Source of the DNA: Myxococcales bacterium
GTDB taxonomy: Bacteria > Myxococcota_A > Bradymonadia > Bradymonadales > Bradymonadaceae
Direction: 5' to 3'
Assembly: GCA_007120035.1 (NCBI GenBank)
Contig: SKON01000004.1
Span: 17,619 to 81,618, forward strand
DNA length: 64,000 nucleotides
The notes under the pieces are model-generated. The model worked only from the letters and a program-made list of their open reading frames with translations, was not told the DNA's origin and searched no databases. Position 1 is the first letter of the stretch. Each line of letters starts with the position of its first letter. The position numbers were made by a program, and so were the translations under genes. This document shows, piece after piece, positions 1 to 8,128 of the stretch.

Positions 1-255
1 GCAGCCGGGGGAGCGGTGCCCATGGCGGCCCTGGAGCGCCTCTTTCAACACGCCGAAGAAGCGCTGGAGGCCGTGGAGTTCTTCAAGACCGATACCCGGG
101 AGCACATCCTCAGAAGCGTGCGGTCCGTGTTCATGAGGGCAGGCCTCGACGACCGGGAGTTGGCCATCTGGCACGGGATTTTTCGTGAGGTTCCGGCGTT
201 TCTGCGAAGAAAGGGGCTGGTCCAGGAGGAGGATCAGTCGTCGACGAAGCAGTAG
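1..255 (+). CDS. trmJ: TrmJ-like tRNA/rRNA methyltransferase (SpoU/TrmH family), C-terminal end only
   Basis: The reading frame is open at the left edge of the window, so only the last 84 or so residues are seen. They match the C-terminal helical region of TrmJ (RNA methyltransferase, TrmH group 1). That region starts with a LERLF-type helix, then has a helix ending in VEFF, then a segment with the family pattern R-x-F-M-R-A-G-L followed by an E-L-x-I-x-x-G-I stretch. TrmJ 2'-O-methylates the anticodon loop of tRNAs using S-adenosylmethionine. The SPOUT catalytic knot lies upstream of the window and cannot be checked. The 3' end overlaps the convergent lipoprotein gene by 22 bases. The GTG at 16 and ATG at 22 are internal and should not be taken as starts. 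Confidence 0.55.
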   Translation, partial: AAGGAVPMAALERLFQHAEEALEAVEFFKTDTREHILRSVRSVFMRAGLDDRELAIWHGIFREVPAFLRRKGLVQEEDQSSTKQ

Positions 256-581
256 GACAGACCCTTGTCTTCATCATCGATGCAGACATGGTCGCGGCGA
301 CAGTCGTCGTCGGAGGAGCAGCTGCGCATGCAGAACGTTTCGTGGCGATCAAAGGAGACGCAGATCGACTCCGATGGGCAGCCGCCGGGGCGGCAACCGC
401 GGATCGTGCAGAAGCCGTCCTCCACGGATCGCTCGCAGGTGACGCCCGAGGGGCAGTCCTGGCTGGACTCGCAGGCGTCGCCGATCTGGGGCGCGCAGGC
501 GGTCAGCCACAGCATGGCGACCACGAGAAGGAAGAACCCCGGTGTCCGCGCTTGTTGTGTCCGTTGTTTGACGAATTCCAT
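234..581 (-). CDS. Cys-rich lipoprotein, unknown function
   Basis: This 115-residue protein has a basic N-terminus, a hydrophobic stretch (residues 14-26) and a lipobox ending L-T-A-C, so it should be a lipid-anchored envelope protein. The mature part carries more than ten cysteines in spaced pairs (C-x5-DCPSG-x2-C, GCRPGGC, SC-x5-DC), as in the disulfide-rich surface lipoproteins common in Myxococcota. The pattern resembles small EGF- or Dickkopf-like folds, but no named family is certain. It is convergent with, and slightly overlaps, the methyltransferase gene. Confidence 0.7.
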   Translation of the reverse strand: MEFVKQRTQQARTPGFFLLVVAMLWLTACAPQIGDACESSQDCPSGVTCERSVEDGFCTIRGCRPGGCPSESICVSFDRHETFCMRSCSSDDDCRRDHVCIDDEDKGLSYCFVDD

Positions 582-652
582 GGAGCGCTCGGTGGCGGTT
601 TGGACTTCAACTTCGGGGCACCTTGTACCTTCCCGCCGCGGGCTCTGACAAG

Positions 653-2050
653 ATGAACCTTCGCCAGCGACAGCAGGAGGGCCGAGATCTACTCGCCGGA
701 GCCGTGGGCTCCGTCGTGCTGCATGTGGTCGCGCTCGCGTTGTTGGTCGCCGCCTGGGTGGTGGGATCCGTGGAGGTGGAGCGGTTCGAGGAAGAGGAGG
801 AGGAGGAGGAGACCGTGGAGGTCCTCCTCGAGGACTGGGACGAAGAGGAGTGGGAGGAGGCGCTGCGGCAGGCCGAGGAGGCTCAGGAGTCCGAAGAGCC
901 CGACGACGAGGAGGCGCTTCGAGAAGAGGAGGAGCCGCCTGACGACGAAGAAGACGAGGAAGAGGAAGAGGACGAAGAGGAGGAGGAGAGCGCCGAGGAA
1001 GAGCTGGTGGCTGAAGCGGAGCCCATGCCCGTGGACCCCGAGCTGATGGAGCTCTACGCCGTCGATCAGGAGACCAACGAGGAGGAGCCCGAGGAGGCGG
1101 ACCACATCTCCGATCAGGCCCATGTCACAGAGGAGGAGACCGTCGCCGAGGTGACCACCCTGGAGGAGACGCCTCCCGTGGAGGAGGAGCCCTTGGCCTT
1201 TGAGTTGGAGCACGACGTGGAGTGGGAGATGGCCATGAGCCCCGTGGAGATCCCTGTGGAGCCCGAGGTGATCTCCGAGGAGGACATAGAGGAGTTCACG
1301 GAGCAGCCCGACGAGGAGGACGAGCTCGCCGAAGCCGCTGACGAGTCGGAGTTCCAGGAGTACAGGGACCCGTCGGAGATGATCCTCGACGATCAGGGCG
1401 ACGAGGCCACGGCGGAGGCGACGGAACGGCGGGAGCACCAGATCTTTCAACCCGATCGAGAGCGGGTCGAGGAGCTCTTCGGCGACGCCGGGCAGGGCTA
1501 CGAGGGGGTCGAGGTGCCCGAGGGCCGTCGCCTCCTGAGCAGTTGGAAGGAGAACGACGAAGCGCTACGAGCGAGCCTGGAGAATTACCTGACCCACGTG
1601 GAGACCGGCAATCACACCTCGGTGAACGCCCACGCGGCGCCTCACGCGAGCTACATCGCGCGAATTCACCGACATATTCATCCCCGGTGGGCCCTGAATT
1701 TCATTCCCCGGGTGCAGCGGGACTACTCCAACGCCCACCCGCTCAACGACATGACTCTGCGGGCGGTGATCGAGATCGTGATCGACGCCGAGACCGGAGC
1801 GGTAGTGGAGACCAACATCGCTCAGACCTCGGGGAACACCATGTATGACGCCGAGGCCATCATGACCTCCCGAGGCATCGGGGTGCATCCGGACCCGCCG
1901 TCGGAGATCGTCAGCCCCGATGGTCGGGTATACATCCACTGGACATACTGGCGAGACCAGCGGCAGTGCGGGACCTTCGGGGTGCGATTGTACCGGCTGA
2001 TGGACGACTCGGAGCGGCGAGAGATTCCGATGGAGTTGGAGGACGGCTAG
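653..2050 (+). CDS. TonB-like energy-transducer protein with a long poly-acidic periplasmic linker
   Basis: The ATG at 653 gives 465 residues; an in-frame start at 623 would add ten residues with no better ribosome site. Residues about 17-40 form a single membrane anchor (VVLHVVALALLVAAWVVG). The next 250 or so residues are dominated by Glu and Asp, with runs of consecutive Glu. The C-terminal 140 residues look like a TonB C-terminal domain: I-H-P-R-W, then a beta strand with VIEIVIDAETGAVV, and a final strand with W-T-Y-W. TonB domains couple inner-membrane energy to outer-membrane receptors. Canonical TonB linkers are rich in Pro with Lys/Glu, whereas this one is overwhelmingly anionic. No exbB or exbD lies nearby, so the partner motor is unknown. 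Confidence 0.6.
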   Translation: MNLRQRQQEGRDLLAGAVGSVVLHVVALALLVAAWVVGSVEVERFEEEEEEEETVEVLLEDWDEEEWEEALRQAEEAQESEEPDDEEALREEEEPPDDEEDEEEEEDEEEEESAEEELVAEAEPMPVDPELMELYAVDQETNEEEPEEADHISDQAHVTEEETVAEVTTLEETPPVEEEPLAFELEHDVEWEMAMSPVEIPVEPEVISEEDIEEFTEQPDEEDELAEAADESEFQEYRDPSEMILDDQGDEATAEATERREHQIFQPDRERVEELFGDAGQGYEGVEVPEGRRLLSSWKENDEALRASLENYLTHVETGNHTSVNAHAAPHASYIARIHRHIHPRWALNFIPRVQRDYSNAHPLNDMTLRAVIEIVIDAETGAVVETNIAQTSGNTMYDAEAIMTSRGIGVHPDPPSEIVSPDGRVYIHWTYWRDQRQCGTFGVRLYRLMDDSERREIPMELEDG

Positions 2051-2787
2051 AGCCGCGGAAACTCCATGGACTCCCGGGGTTTTAGGAGGCTCAGCGCTGC
2101 CTCCGGGGTCGGCGAATCCGCGCCATAGGCTGCGCGGTATCGGATGACCCCCAAGAGGGCGTCGCCGTGGACCGTCTCAAAGGACTCGTCGTCGCGGACG
2201 GCGAAACCGAGGGATAGCTCGGCGGGAGAGCGGCCGTCGAGGGAGGCGGGGTCGTAGAAGTGGACGATGAAGCCCAGATCGCTGAGGCCGGCGCCACGGA
2301 GCTCGCGATCGAGCGCGAGGAGGCCCGCCAGCGCCTCCGCAGACGGCTCGGCGAAGAGGTAGAGGTGGAAGTGTAGATTCAGCTCGCCGGTGTGGTCGGC
2401 CCGGAGCTCTTCGAAGGTCGGGATGTTCCGTGGATCCGGCGTGTGGGCGACGATGAGCCGGGTGTGAAGGGCGTGGGGGATGTCTCGGGAGGCGTCGCTG
2501 ACGAGCTCGGTGAAGGCCTCGTGGGCCTCTCGATGCCAGCGGGCCTGCGGGTAGAAGTCGTTCACCACCCCTGTGTTGCGAGAGTACTCCACCAGGAAGG
2601 TCAGCGCCGGGTTGGCCTCGGGGCTCACCTGGAGGTGGTAGGCTCCCGTACCGGGGATGAAGTTCGAGGACTGCACGGCGAAGGCTTCGCCGTACTTCTC
2701 GGTGAGGTGCTCCTCGACGACCCGATCCGGGGCTGTGCAACCCGTACCGAAGAGGGCGAAGAAGGCGGCGAGGAACCAGCGTTTCAT
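2047..2787 (-). CDS. Lipoprotein of unknown function
   Basis: The protein has 246 residues and begins with a classical lipoprotein signal: MKR, a hydrophobic core, and the lipobox G-T-G-C at residues 14-17. The mature region is globular and mixed alpha/beta, with no internal repeats and no catalytic motif I can recognise. It is convergent with the TonB-like gene, sharing four bases. Upstream is a 118-base gap leading towards the divergently transcribed rpsO promoter region. Confidence 0.65.
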   Translation of the reverse strand: MKRWFLAAFFALFGTGCTAPDRVVEEHLTEKYGEAFAVQSSNFIPGTGAYHLQVSPEANPALTFLVEYSRNTGVVNDFYPQARWHREAHEAFTELVSDASRDIPHALHTRLIVAHTPDPRNIPTFEELRADHTGELNLHFHLYLFAEPSAEALAGLLALDRELRGAGLSDLGFIVHFYDPASLDGRSPAELSLGFAVRDDESFETVHGDALLGVIRYRAAYGADSPTPEAALSLLKPRESMEFPRL

Positions 2788-2876
2788 GGTGAGTCCTGGG
2801 GAGGTGAGGGGAGTAGGATGGATAATGTGTGATGGATTTGCAAGGGCGCGGGTGCGCGTCCGTTGGGACCCGAACC

Positions 2877-2905
2877 TTGACTTCCCGCCGGGGCGACACT
2901 AAGGT
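2877..2905 (+). promoter_or_regulatory. Predicted sigma-70-type promoter of rpsO
   Basis: TTGACT at 2877-2882 is followed, after exactly 17 bases, by TAAGGT at 2900-2905. This is a near-consensus -35 and optimal spacing, about 100 bases upstream of the rpsO start. It leaves a leader of roughly 95 nucleotides. Confidence 0.55.
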
Positions 2906-3005
2906 CGCCGCGAAATCGCCCCTCGCCGGAGGGACTCTCCATGGGTGAGTCGCCGGGAGGATCACGTGCCGGAGCACATTTTTACAGCAAGACGAGGAAA
3001 ACCCC

Positions 3006-3275
3006 ATGGCTTTGCATCCGGATCGAAAAGCGGAACTCATCGCGAAATTTCAACAGTCTGAAGGTGACACGGGTAGCCCCGAAGTGCAGGTTGCGCTCCT
3101 GACGGAGCGGATCAACGGCCTGCAAGGTCACTTCTCGGACCACAAACACGACCACCAGTCCCGACGCGGGCTGCTGAAGCTCGTCGGCCAGCGTCGCCGG
3201 CTCTTGGCGTACCTTCGCAAGAAGGACGTCGAGCGGTACCGGGTCCTGATCAAGGAGCTGGGACTGAGGAAGTAA
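3006..3275 (+). CDS. rpsO: 30S ribosomal protein S15
   Basis: The product is 89 residues, the standard length for S15, which binds the central domain of 16S rRNA and is an early assembly protein of the small subunit. The conserved segment [17 protein letters not shown] is present near residues 20-36. It is followed by the L-x-x-H-x-x-D-H-x-x-R-R-G-L-L segment and the C-terminal R-R-x-L-L-x-Y-L-R-K. A purine-rich GAGGAAAA precedes the ATG. A strong intrinsic terminator follows within 15 bases, and pnp is the next gene, the common rpsO-pnp arrangement. Confidence 0.97.
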   Translation: MALHPDRKAELIAKFQQSEGDTGSPEVQVALLTERINGLQGHFSDHKHDHQSRRGLLKLVGQRRRLLAYLRKKDVERYRVLIKELGLRK

Positions 3276-3285
3276 GGAATGAAGA

Positions 3286-3321
3286 GCCCCCCGCGGCAGT
3301 TGGCCACGGGGGGCGTTTTTT
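3286..3321 (+). terminator. Intrinsic terminator after rpsO
   Basis: The arms GCCCCCCGCGG (3286-3296) and CCACGGGGGGC (3304-3314) pair in a GC-rich stem with one mismatch. They are followed by G and six T residues at 3316-3321. It should end most rpsO transcripts before pnp. Confidence 0.85.
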
Positions 3322-3432
3322 CATGGGAAGAAAGAGAAGCGAAGCACGGGTCGAGAAGAAGCGATGGCCAGGAGGTAGCCTGTAATTGGCAGCGTCAGCC
3401 GCGGCTGGCGAGGCGAACTACATGCTACACCG

Positions 3433-3481
3433 TCGTCTTCTGAAGACGATGCCATCGCACACTCGAATCGTGTATCGATTC
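3433..3481 (+). promoter_or_regulatory. Structured pnp leader with two small hairpins
   Basis: Two perfect short inverted repeats lie in the 60-100 bases before pnp. The first is TCGTCTT/AAGACGA (3433-3439 and 3443-3449, loop CTG); the second is GAATCG/CGATTC (3465-3470 and 3476-3481, loop TGTAT). In Escherichia coli the pnp leader hairpin is cut by RNase III and PNPase then represses its own translation. Whether these hairpins act this way is inference. Confidence 0.35.
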
Positions 3482-3538
3482 TCCGACTCCCTTCACTAGA
3501 GGGCTCCAGAAGAAGGAGCCGAAGAACAGGAGATCGAT

Positions 3539-5641
3539 ATGGCGATCGTACGTGAAGGCGCCAAGTTTGGCGCGAAAGAGTTGATTCTTGAGACCGGCCG
3601 GATGGCTCGACAGGCCAACGGCTCGGTGGTGATCCAGTTTGGGGACTGCATGGTCCTGTGCACGGCCACGATGGGCGGTGTGCGGCCGGACCTGCCGTTC
3701 TTCCCGCTGGTCTGTGACTACGTGGAGAACTTCTGGGCCGCCGGGAACATCCCGGGTGGGTACTTCAAGCGGGAAGGGCGCCCTGGCGAGAAGGCCACGT
3801 TGACCTGCCGGCTGATGGACCGTCCGTCGCGGCCCCTCTTCCCCGACGGGTACATGAACAACACCCAGCTGATGGGGTGGGTGATCTCGGCGGATAAAGA
3901 GTACGACACCGACGTGTTGGCCATCACGGGTGCCTCGGCGGCGATTATGATCAGCGACATCCCGTGGAACGGCCCCGTGGTCGGCGTCCGGGTGGGGCGG
4001 ATCGACGGCGAGTTCATCGCCCACCCCAGCTTCGAAGAGCGAGAGCGCTCGGAGATGGATATCGTGATGGCGGTCAGTGACAACGCCATCGTGATGGTCG
4101 AGGGCGAGGCCAAGGAGGTCCCCGAGGACATCATGGTGCAGGCTCTCGAGTTTGGCCGTGAGGCCGCGCAGCCCGTTCTGGAGCTGCAGCACAAGCTGGC
4201 CAAGGCTGTGGGCAAAGAGAAGATCACCGTGGAGGCCCCCGAGCTCGATCAGGAGATCGTGACCGCCGTGCGCAAGGCCACGGACGACAAGCTGTCGTCG
4301 ACGCTTCAGATCGCCGACAAGCTCGATCGTTACAAGGCCCTGGACGCCCTGAAAGGGGAGGTGGTCACGGCCCTGTCGGAGACCTTTGAAGACCGGGCCG
4401 GTGAGATTAAAGAAGCCTTCGACACGATCAAGAAGCAGACCATGCGGAGTACCGTGATCTCTCAGAAGGTTCGAATCGACGGCCGGAAGCCCGACGAGAT
4501 CCGGGAGATCACCGTGGACGTGGGGTTGATCCCCCGGGCCCACGGCTCGGCGCTCTTCACCCGCGGTGAGACCCAGGCGCTGGTGACCTGCACCCTGGGG
4601 ACCGAGCGGGACGCCCGCCGGGTGGACACCCTGGAGGCGGATATCACCCAGAGCTTCATGCTCCACTACAACTTCCCGCCGTTCTGCGTCGGTGAGGCCC
4701 GTCCCCTGCGGGGCACCTCGCGGCGAGAGCACGGCCACGGGATTCTGGCGAAGCGGGCCCTGACGGCGAACCTCCCCGACCTGGTCGAGGAGTTCCCGTA
4801 CACGGTCCGCGTGGTCAGCGACACCCTGGAGTCCAACGGGTCGAGCTCCATGGCCGCCGTTTGTGGCGGAAGCCTGGCGATGATGGACGCCGGTGTCCCG
4901 GTGAAGAAGGCCACCGCCGGGATCGCCATGGGGATGATCAAAGAAGGCGACGAGATCGTCGTCCTCAGCGATATCCTCGGTGACGAAGACCACATGGGTG
5001 ACATGGACTTCAAGATCTGTGGCACCGCCGACGGGATCACGGCGTTCCAGCTCGACACCAAGGTGGAGGGCATCACGGCGGAGACCATGAGCGCAGCCCT
5101 GGAGCAGGCCCGAGCGGGTCGGCTTCACATCCTGGGCATCATGAACGAAGCCCTGTCGGCGCCTCGCAAGGACCTGTCGGCCAACGCTCCCCGGATCGTC
5201 ACCATCCAGGTGCCGACCTCGGAGATCGGGACGATCATCGGACCGGGAGGCAAGACCATCCGGGCCATCCAGGAGACCACGGGCACGACGGTGAACATCG
5301 ACGACAGCGGCACCGTGAAGATCGCCTCCACGGGCTCCGAAGGAGCTCAGCAGGCCATCGAGATCATCGAAGGTCTGACGGCCAAGCCCGAGGTGGGCAA
5401 GATCTACCTCGGGACGGTGAAGACCGTGGTGGACTTCGGGGCCTTCGTGGAGATCCTCCCCGGCACCGATGGCCTCTGTCACATCTCGGAACTCACCGAG
5501 GGACGAGTCGACAAGGTCGAGGACGTCCTGAAGGAAGGCGATGAGTGCCTGGTGAAGGTCCTCAACGTGGACGGCCGCACGGGCAAGGTGAAGCTCAGCC
5601 GCCGAGCCGCCCTGGCCGAGCGCGGAGAGAGCGACGAGTAA
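3539..5641 (+). CDS. pnp: Polyribonucleotide nucleotidyltransferase (PNPase)
   Basis: The 700-residue product is full length. It degrades RNA 3' to 5' by phosphorolysis and is a core member of the RNA degradosome. Two RNase PH-like halves (about 10-225 and 320-540) flank an all-helical segment. The second half carries the family stretches FPPFCVGEARPLRGTSRREHGHG and SDILGDEDHMGDMDFK, the latter contributing the catalytic Asp residues. A KH domain follows with IIGPGGKTIRAIQ, then an S1 domain with VVDFGAFVEILPGTDGLCHISEL near the end. The ATG at 3539 is preceded by an AGGAG site. The gene lies downstream of the rpsO terminator, so it probably has its own promoter or depends on read-through. 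Confidence 0.97.
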   Translation: MAIVREGAKFGAKELILETGRMARQANGSVVIQFGDCMVLCTATMGGVRPDLPFFPLVCDYVENFWAAGNIPGGYFKREGRPGEKATLTCRLMDRPSRPLFPDGYMNNTQLMGWVISADKEYDTDVLAITGASAAIMISDIPWNGPVVGVRVGRIDGEFIAHPSFEERERSEMDIVMAVSDNAIVMVEGEAKEVPEDIMVQALEFGREAAQPVLELQHKLAKAVGKEKITVEAPELDQEIVTAVRKATDDKLSSTLQIADKLDRYKALDALKGEVVTALSETFEDRAGEIKEAFDTIKKQTMRSTVISQKVRIDGRKPDEIREITVDVGLIPRAHGSALFTRGETQALVTCTLGTERDARRVDTLEADITQSFMLHYNFPPFCVGEARPLRGTSRREHGHGILAKRALTANLPDLVEEFPYTVRVVSDTLESNGSSSMAAVCGGSLAMMDAGVPVKKATAGIAMGMIKEGDEIVVLSDILGDEDHMGDMDFKICGTADGITAFQLDTKVEGITAETMSAALEQARAGRLHILGIMNEALSAPRKDLSANAPRIVTIQVPTSEIGTIIGPGGKTIRAIQETTGTTVNIDDSGTVKIASTGSEGAQQAIEIIEGLTAKPEVGKIYLGTVKTVVDFGAFVEILPGTDGLCHISELTEGRVDKVEDVLKEGDECLVKVLNVDGRTGKVKLSRRAALAERGESDE

Positions 5642-5663
5642 GCTCGGACGCTGACGTAGCGCG

Positions 5664-5704
5664 GACGCCCCCACCGGTTGAAGAAATCACCCGGTGGGGG
5701 CGTC
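5664..5704 (+). terminator. Intrinsic terminator after pnp
   Basis: Perfect 14-base arms GACGCCCCCACCGG (5664-5677) and CCGGTGGGGGCGTC (5691-5704) enclose a 13-base AT-rich loop. The following TTAGTTGTTG is T-rich but not a pure T-tract. Confidence 0.8.
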
Positions 5705-5728
5705 TTAGTTGTTGGGGCCCCCCGAGGT

Positions 5729-5757
5729 TTGTTGCCACCGACGGGATTTGGTAGCCT
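5729..5757 (+). promoter_or_regulatory. Possible promoter of the 5808 gene
   Basis: TTGTTG (5729-5734), a 17-base spacer and TAGCCT (5752-5757) lie 50 bases before the ATG at 5808 and just after the pnp terminator. The -10 match is weak. Confidence 0.3.
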
Positions 5758-5807
5758 GTAGCTCACGAACATGAGGTCGAACTCTGTCGACGATCACGGG
5801 AGAACCG

Positions 5808-6734
5808 ATGAGAAAGCTGACGACGATTGCGATTTGCCTGATGACCACGGCGTTCTTCTTGATGCCCCAGACGGCCTTCGCCGACTTGGATAGCGTCCTC
5901 GGCGATGTGAGCTGGGGTGATAGCAAGGACGACGTCCTCCAGAAGCTTCGGCGGTCTCGGATCTCGGAGCTCAACGATCGGACGGATCTTCGAAACGACC
6001 GGGTGGCCTTGCAGAGAGCGCGGCAGCGGGTGCTCGACGATCTGCGACGGGTAGAGGACTCCTATATGCCCCTGCGGGGAAGCCGAACCGGATACGAGGT
6101 GAGCGTGATCACCGGGGAGTTCACCCCGGACACCGGGGAGTCGATGATGAGGATGCGCGACGACGTGGCGCAGTTCTTCTACTTCTTCGCCGACGGCCGC
6201 CTCTACAAGGTGGTGATCGCCTATGAGCAGTCCTACGTATCGAACATCGGGTTCGAGGCGTTCTTTGGTCAGGTCTCGCAGCGGTACGGGCGAGCGTCGA
6301 ACACGGAGTATGGTACGGTGCGAGGAGAAGAGGTGCTGGTGCAGGCGACCTGGAGTGACGGCACCACGCTCTTGCGGATCGACGACAAGCGGGAGTTCTT
6401 CGGGACCTTCACGATGGCCTTCAGCCAGCAAGAGATCGAGGAGCGGCGGGCTCAGAATCGGCCCGTCGTGGACTGGGCGGAGCGGGACAGCAGCGTGTCG
6501 TCGCGGGTGAGCGCCTTGATGGAGATGTCCGCCGAGGACCCCAACGCTCGGATCGTCGACGGCCTCGTGGGTGATGTGGAGGTGACCCTTCCGGAGCGGG
6601 CTCGGCAGGAGGAAGAAGAGGAGGAGGCCGAGGAGGCCCCGTCGCGGCCCGCACAGACGACGCCGCAGCGGACCACTCCCCGACGGACGGCTCCGGCTCC
6701 GGCGGCCGACGAAGACGACCTGGTGATCTACTGA
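5808..6734 (+). CDS. Exported protein of unknown function
   Basis: The 308-residue product starts with a clear Sec signal peptide (hydrophobic core at residues 5-18, cleavage after A-F-A at about 25). The mature N-terminus begins D-L-D-S-V-L-G-D-V-S-W-G-D-S, and the W-G-x-S-x-x-x-V pattern is typical of small secreted beta/alpha domains. The central 150 residues are globular. The last 60 or so residues are low complexity: a poly-Glu run, then Thr/Pro/Arg-rich segments and a final D-E-D-D-L-V-I-Y. No catalytic motif was recognised. It is a single-gene unit between terminators. Confidence 0.6.
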   Translation: MRKLTTIAICLMTTAFFLMPQTAFADLDSVLGDVSWGDSKDDVLQKLRRSRISELNDRTDLRNDRVALQRARQRVLDDLRRVEDSYMPLRGSRTGYEVSVITGEFTPDTGESMMRMRDDVAQFFYFFADGRLYKVVIAYEQSYVSNIGFEAFFGQVSQRYGRASNTEYGTVRGEEVLVQATWSDGTTLLRIDDKREFFGTFTMAFSQQEIEERRAQNRPVVDWAERDSSVSSRVSALMEMSAEDPNARIVDGLVGDVEVTLPERARQEEEEEEAEEAPSRPAQTTPQRTTPRRTAPAPAADEDDLVIY

Positions 6735-6740
6735 GTTCTG

Positions 6741-6786
6741 CCACCCCTGCTGGCCCTCCCCAACGAGGAGGTGCCGGCAGGGGTGG
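6741..6786 (+). terminator. Probable intrinsic terminator after the 5808 gene
   Basis: CCACCCCTGC (6741-6750) and GCAGGGGTGG (6777-6786) form perfect 10-base arms around a 26-base loop. The loop also contains a weaker inner GC pairing. CTCTTTG follows, so termination may be only partial. Confidence 0.6.
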
Positions 6787-6816
6787 TCTCTTTGAAAGAC
6801 CCGAGATGGAGGTGAG

Positions 6817-8127
6817 ATGAAGACCTTCGGTTCGGCCTGGCCTGGCGCCGGGCTCTTTTTTTTCGTTCTCGCGCTGATGGTGGGCTGCACCGAGGACGAG
6901 CGCTTCCCGGAGCTGGACGAGGCGCCGCCGCTCTCGCCGACGGCCTCGCAGCTGGCCGTGGGCGTGTTCCATGGTGACACGCTAGGGCTTGCGCTCTCCA
7001 ACCCGGGGTCCTTTCAGGAGGCCACCGAGGTCTTTGACCACGGGTTCTTTCGGTTGAAGAGCTACGATGAGTACTCCGTGTCCGTGGGGGAATTCCACTC
7101 CCACGCGATCCGGGCCGACCAGGTGGACTTCCCGGTCCGAGGCCCGTCGTCGTTCCCGGACACGGGGACCTCGGCAGCTCGCCTGGCCCCCCGGGCCAAC
7201 GATATCGTCCTGGAGGCGGAGCGGGCCGTGGAGCAGGCCGGTGGTGGAGGGTTTGCCCGGCATAGCTTCGTGGTGGATTTCTGGCGCGAGACCGGTGATT
7301 GGTGGGTTCGATGGGACGGAAATATCTCGACCGGGACCAATCGGGAGGGAGTAGGTAACTACGGCTTTGACCGGTCCGATATGGTGGAGGACCTCCTGGA
7401 TCACCTGGAGGAGATCGCCGGGGCCCATGAGCCGGAGTGGATCATCCTCGGGGATCGGATGGAGAAGATGATCCTGGGCGGGGAGGACGGCGCCGGGGTG
7501 GCGCCGGAGCAGTTCGACCACTTCCTGGAGTTTTTCGAGCGGGCTCGGGAGCGCATCCGGGGAGCATCGAGCTCCACCAAGGTGGCCGCCGGGTTTCATT
7601 GGGAGGCCGTGGCGGGTCCGCTGGCGGCGAACCTGACCGGGGTGGCGGAGTCCGATCTGGGGCTCGAGGAGCTGGATCAGACCTTCCAGGAGGTGATCCT
7701 CCCCTTCGCCGAGGCCGGTGACGGGGTGGCCCTGCGGTTGCGGGTCAACCGGTCCGATGCCGACCCGGCGCCGTATCAGTTCCTACGACGGTTGGAGCAG
7801 CTCTACGGACCGGGCATGGATCTGGTGATCTACAGCCTGTCTGTGCCGGTGACGACGACCACAGCGTACCGGCAGCAGCGGCTCTTCGTGGGAGAGATGA
7901 TGGAGCACTTAGCAGGTGTGGAGCCCGTGGTCCTGGCCTGGGAGCGGTTCACCAACATCGACGGCGTGGAGACGGCGGATCAGTCCGTGATCGGTCGGTG
8001 CAGGGGCCTGACGGGTCCGGACAGCCGGCTCCAGATGGACCTGGCTCGGTGCCACGATGGCCTCTTCTCCCTGGGTAACCCCAAGGAGGTCTTTGAGCCC
8101 TTCGAGGAGTTTGTGTCCACCGACTGA
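6817..8127 (+). CDS. Lipoprotein of unknown function, possibly a TIM-barrel-like fold
   Basis: The protein has 436 residues. The N-terminal signal ends in the lipobox M-V-G-C (residues 21-24), followed by T-E-D-E, so it is probably lipid-anchored. The mature part alternates hydrophobic strands with helices over about 350 residues. Motifs such as W-I-I-L-G-D-R-M-E, A-A-G-F-H-W-E and V-V-L-A-W-E-R-F lie where glycoside-hydrolase barrels place strand ends, with acidic residues at several of them. That resemblance is only a hint and no family is assigned. A GGAGGTGAG site precedes the ATG. Its stop lies one base from the stop of the convergent PDZ-thioredoxin gene. Confidence 0.55.
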   Translation: MKTFGSAWPGAGLFFFVLALMVGCTEDERFPELDEAPPLSPTASQLAVGVFHGDTLGLALSNPGSFQEATEVFDHGFFRLKSYDEYSVSVGEFHSHAIRADQVDFPVRGPSSFPDTGTSAARLAPRANDIVLEAERAVEQAGGGGFARHSFVVDFWRETGDWWVRWDGNISTGTNREGVGNYGFDRSDMVEDLLDHLEEIAGAHEPEWIILGDRMEKMILGGEDGAGVAPEQFDHFLEFFERARERIRGASSSTKVAAGFHWEAVAGPLAANLTGVAESDLGLEELDQTFQEVILPFAEAGDGVALRLRVNRSDADPAPYQFLRRLEQLYGPGMDLVIYSLSVPVTTTTAYRQQRLFVGEMMEHLAGVEPVVLAWERFTNIDGVETADQSVIGRCRGLTGPDSRLQMDLARCHDGLFSLGNPKEVFEPFEEFVSTD

Positions 8128-8128
8128 G

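Noticed and set aside
3425..5674. A 749-codon open frame on the minus strand over pnp
   Set aside because: It is the antisense shadow of pnp caused by high GC; its His/Gly/Arg/Leu-rich composition and lack of any motif mark it as non-coding.
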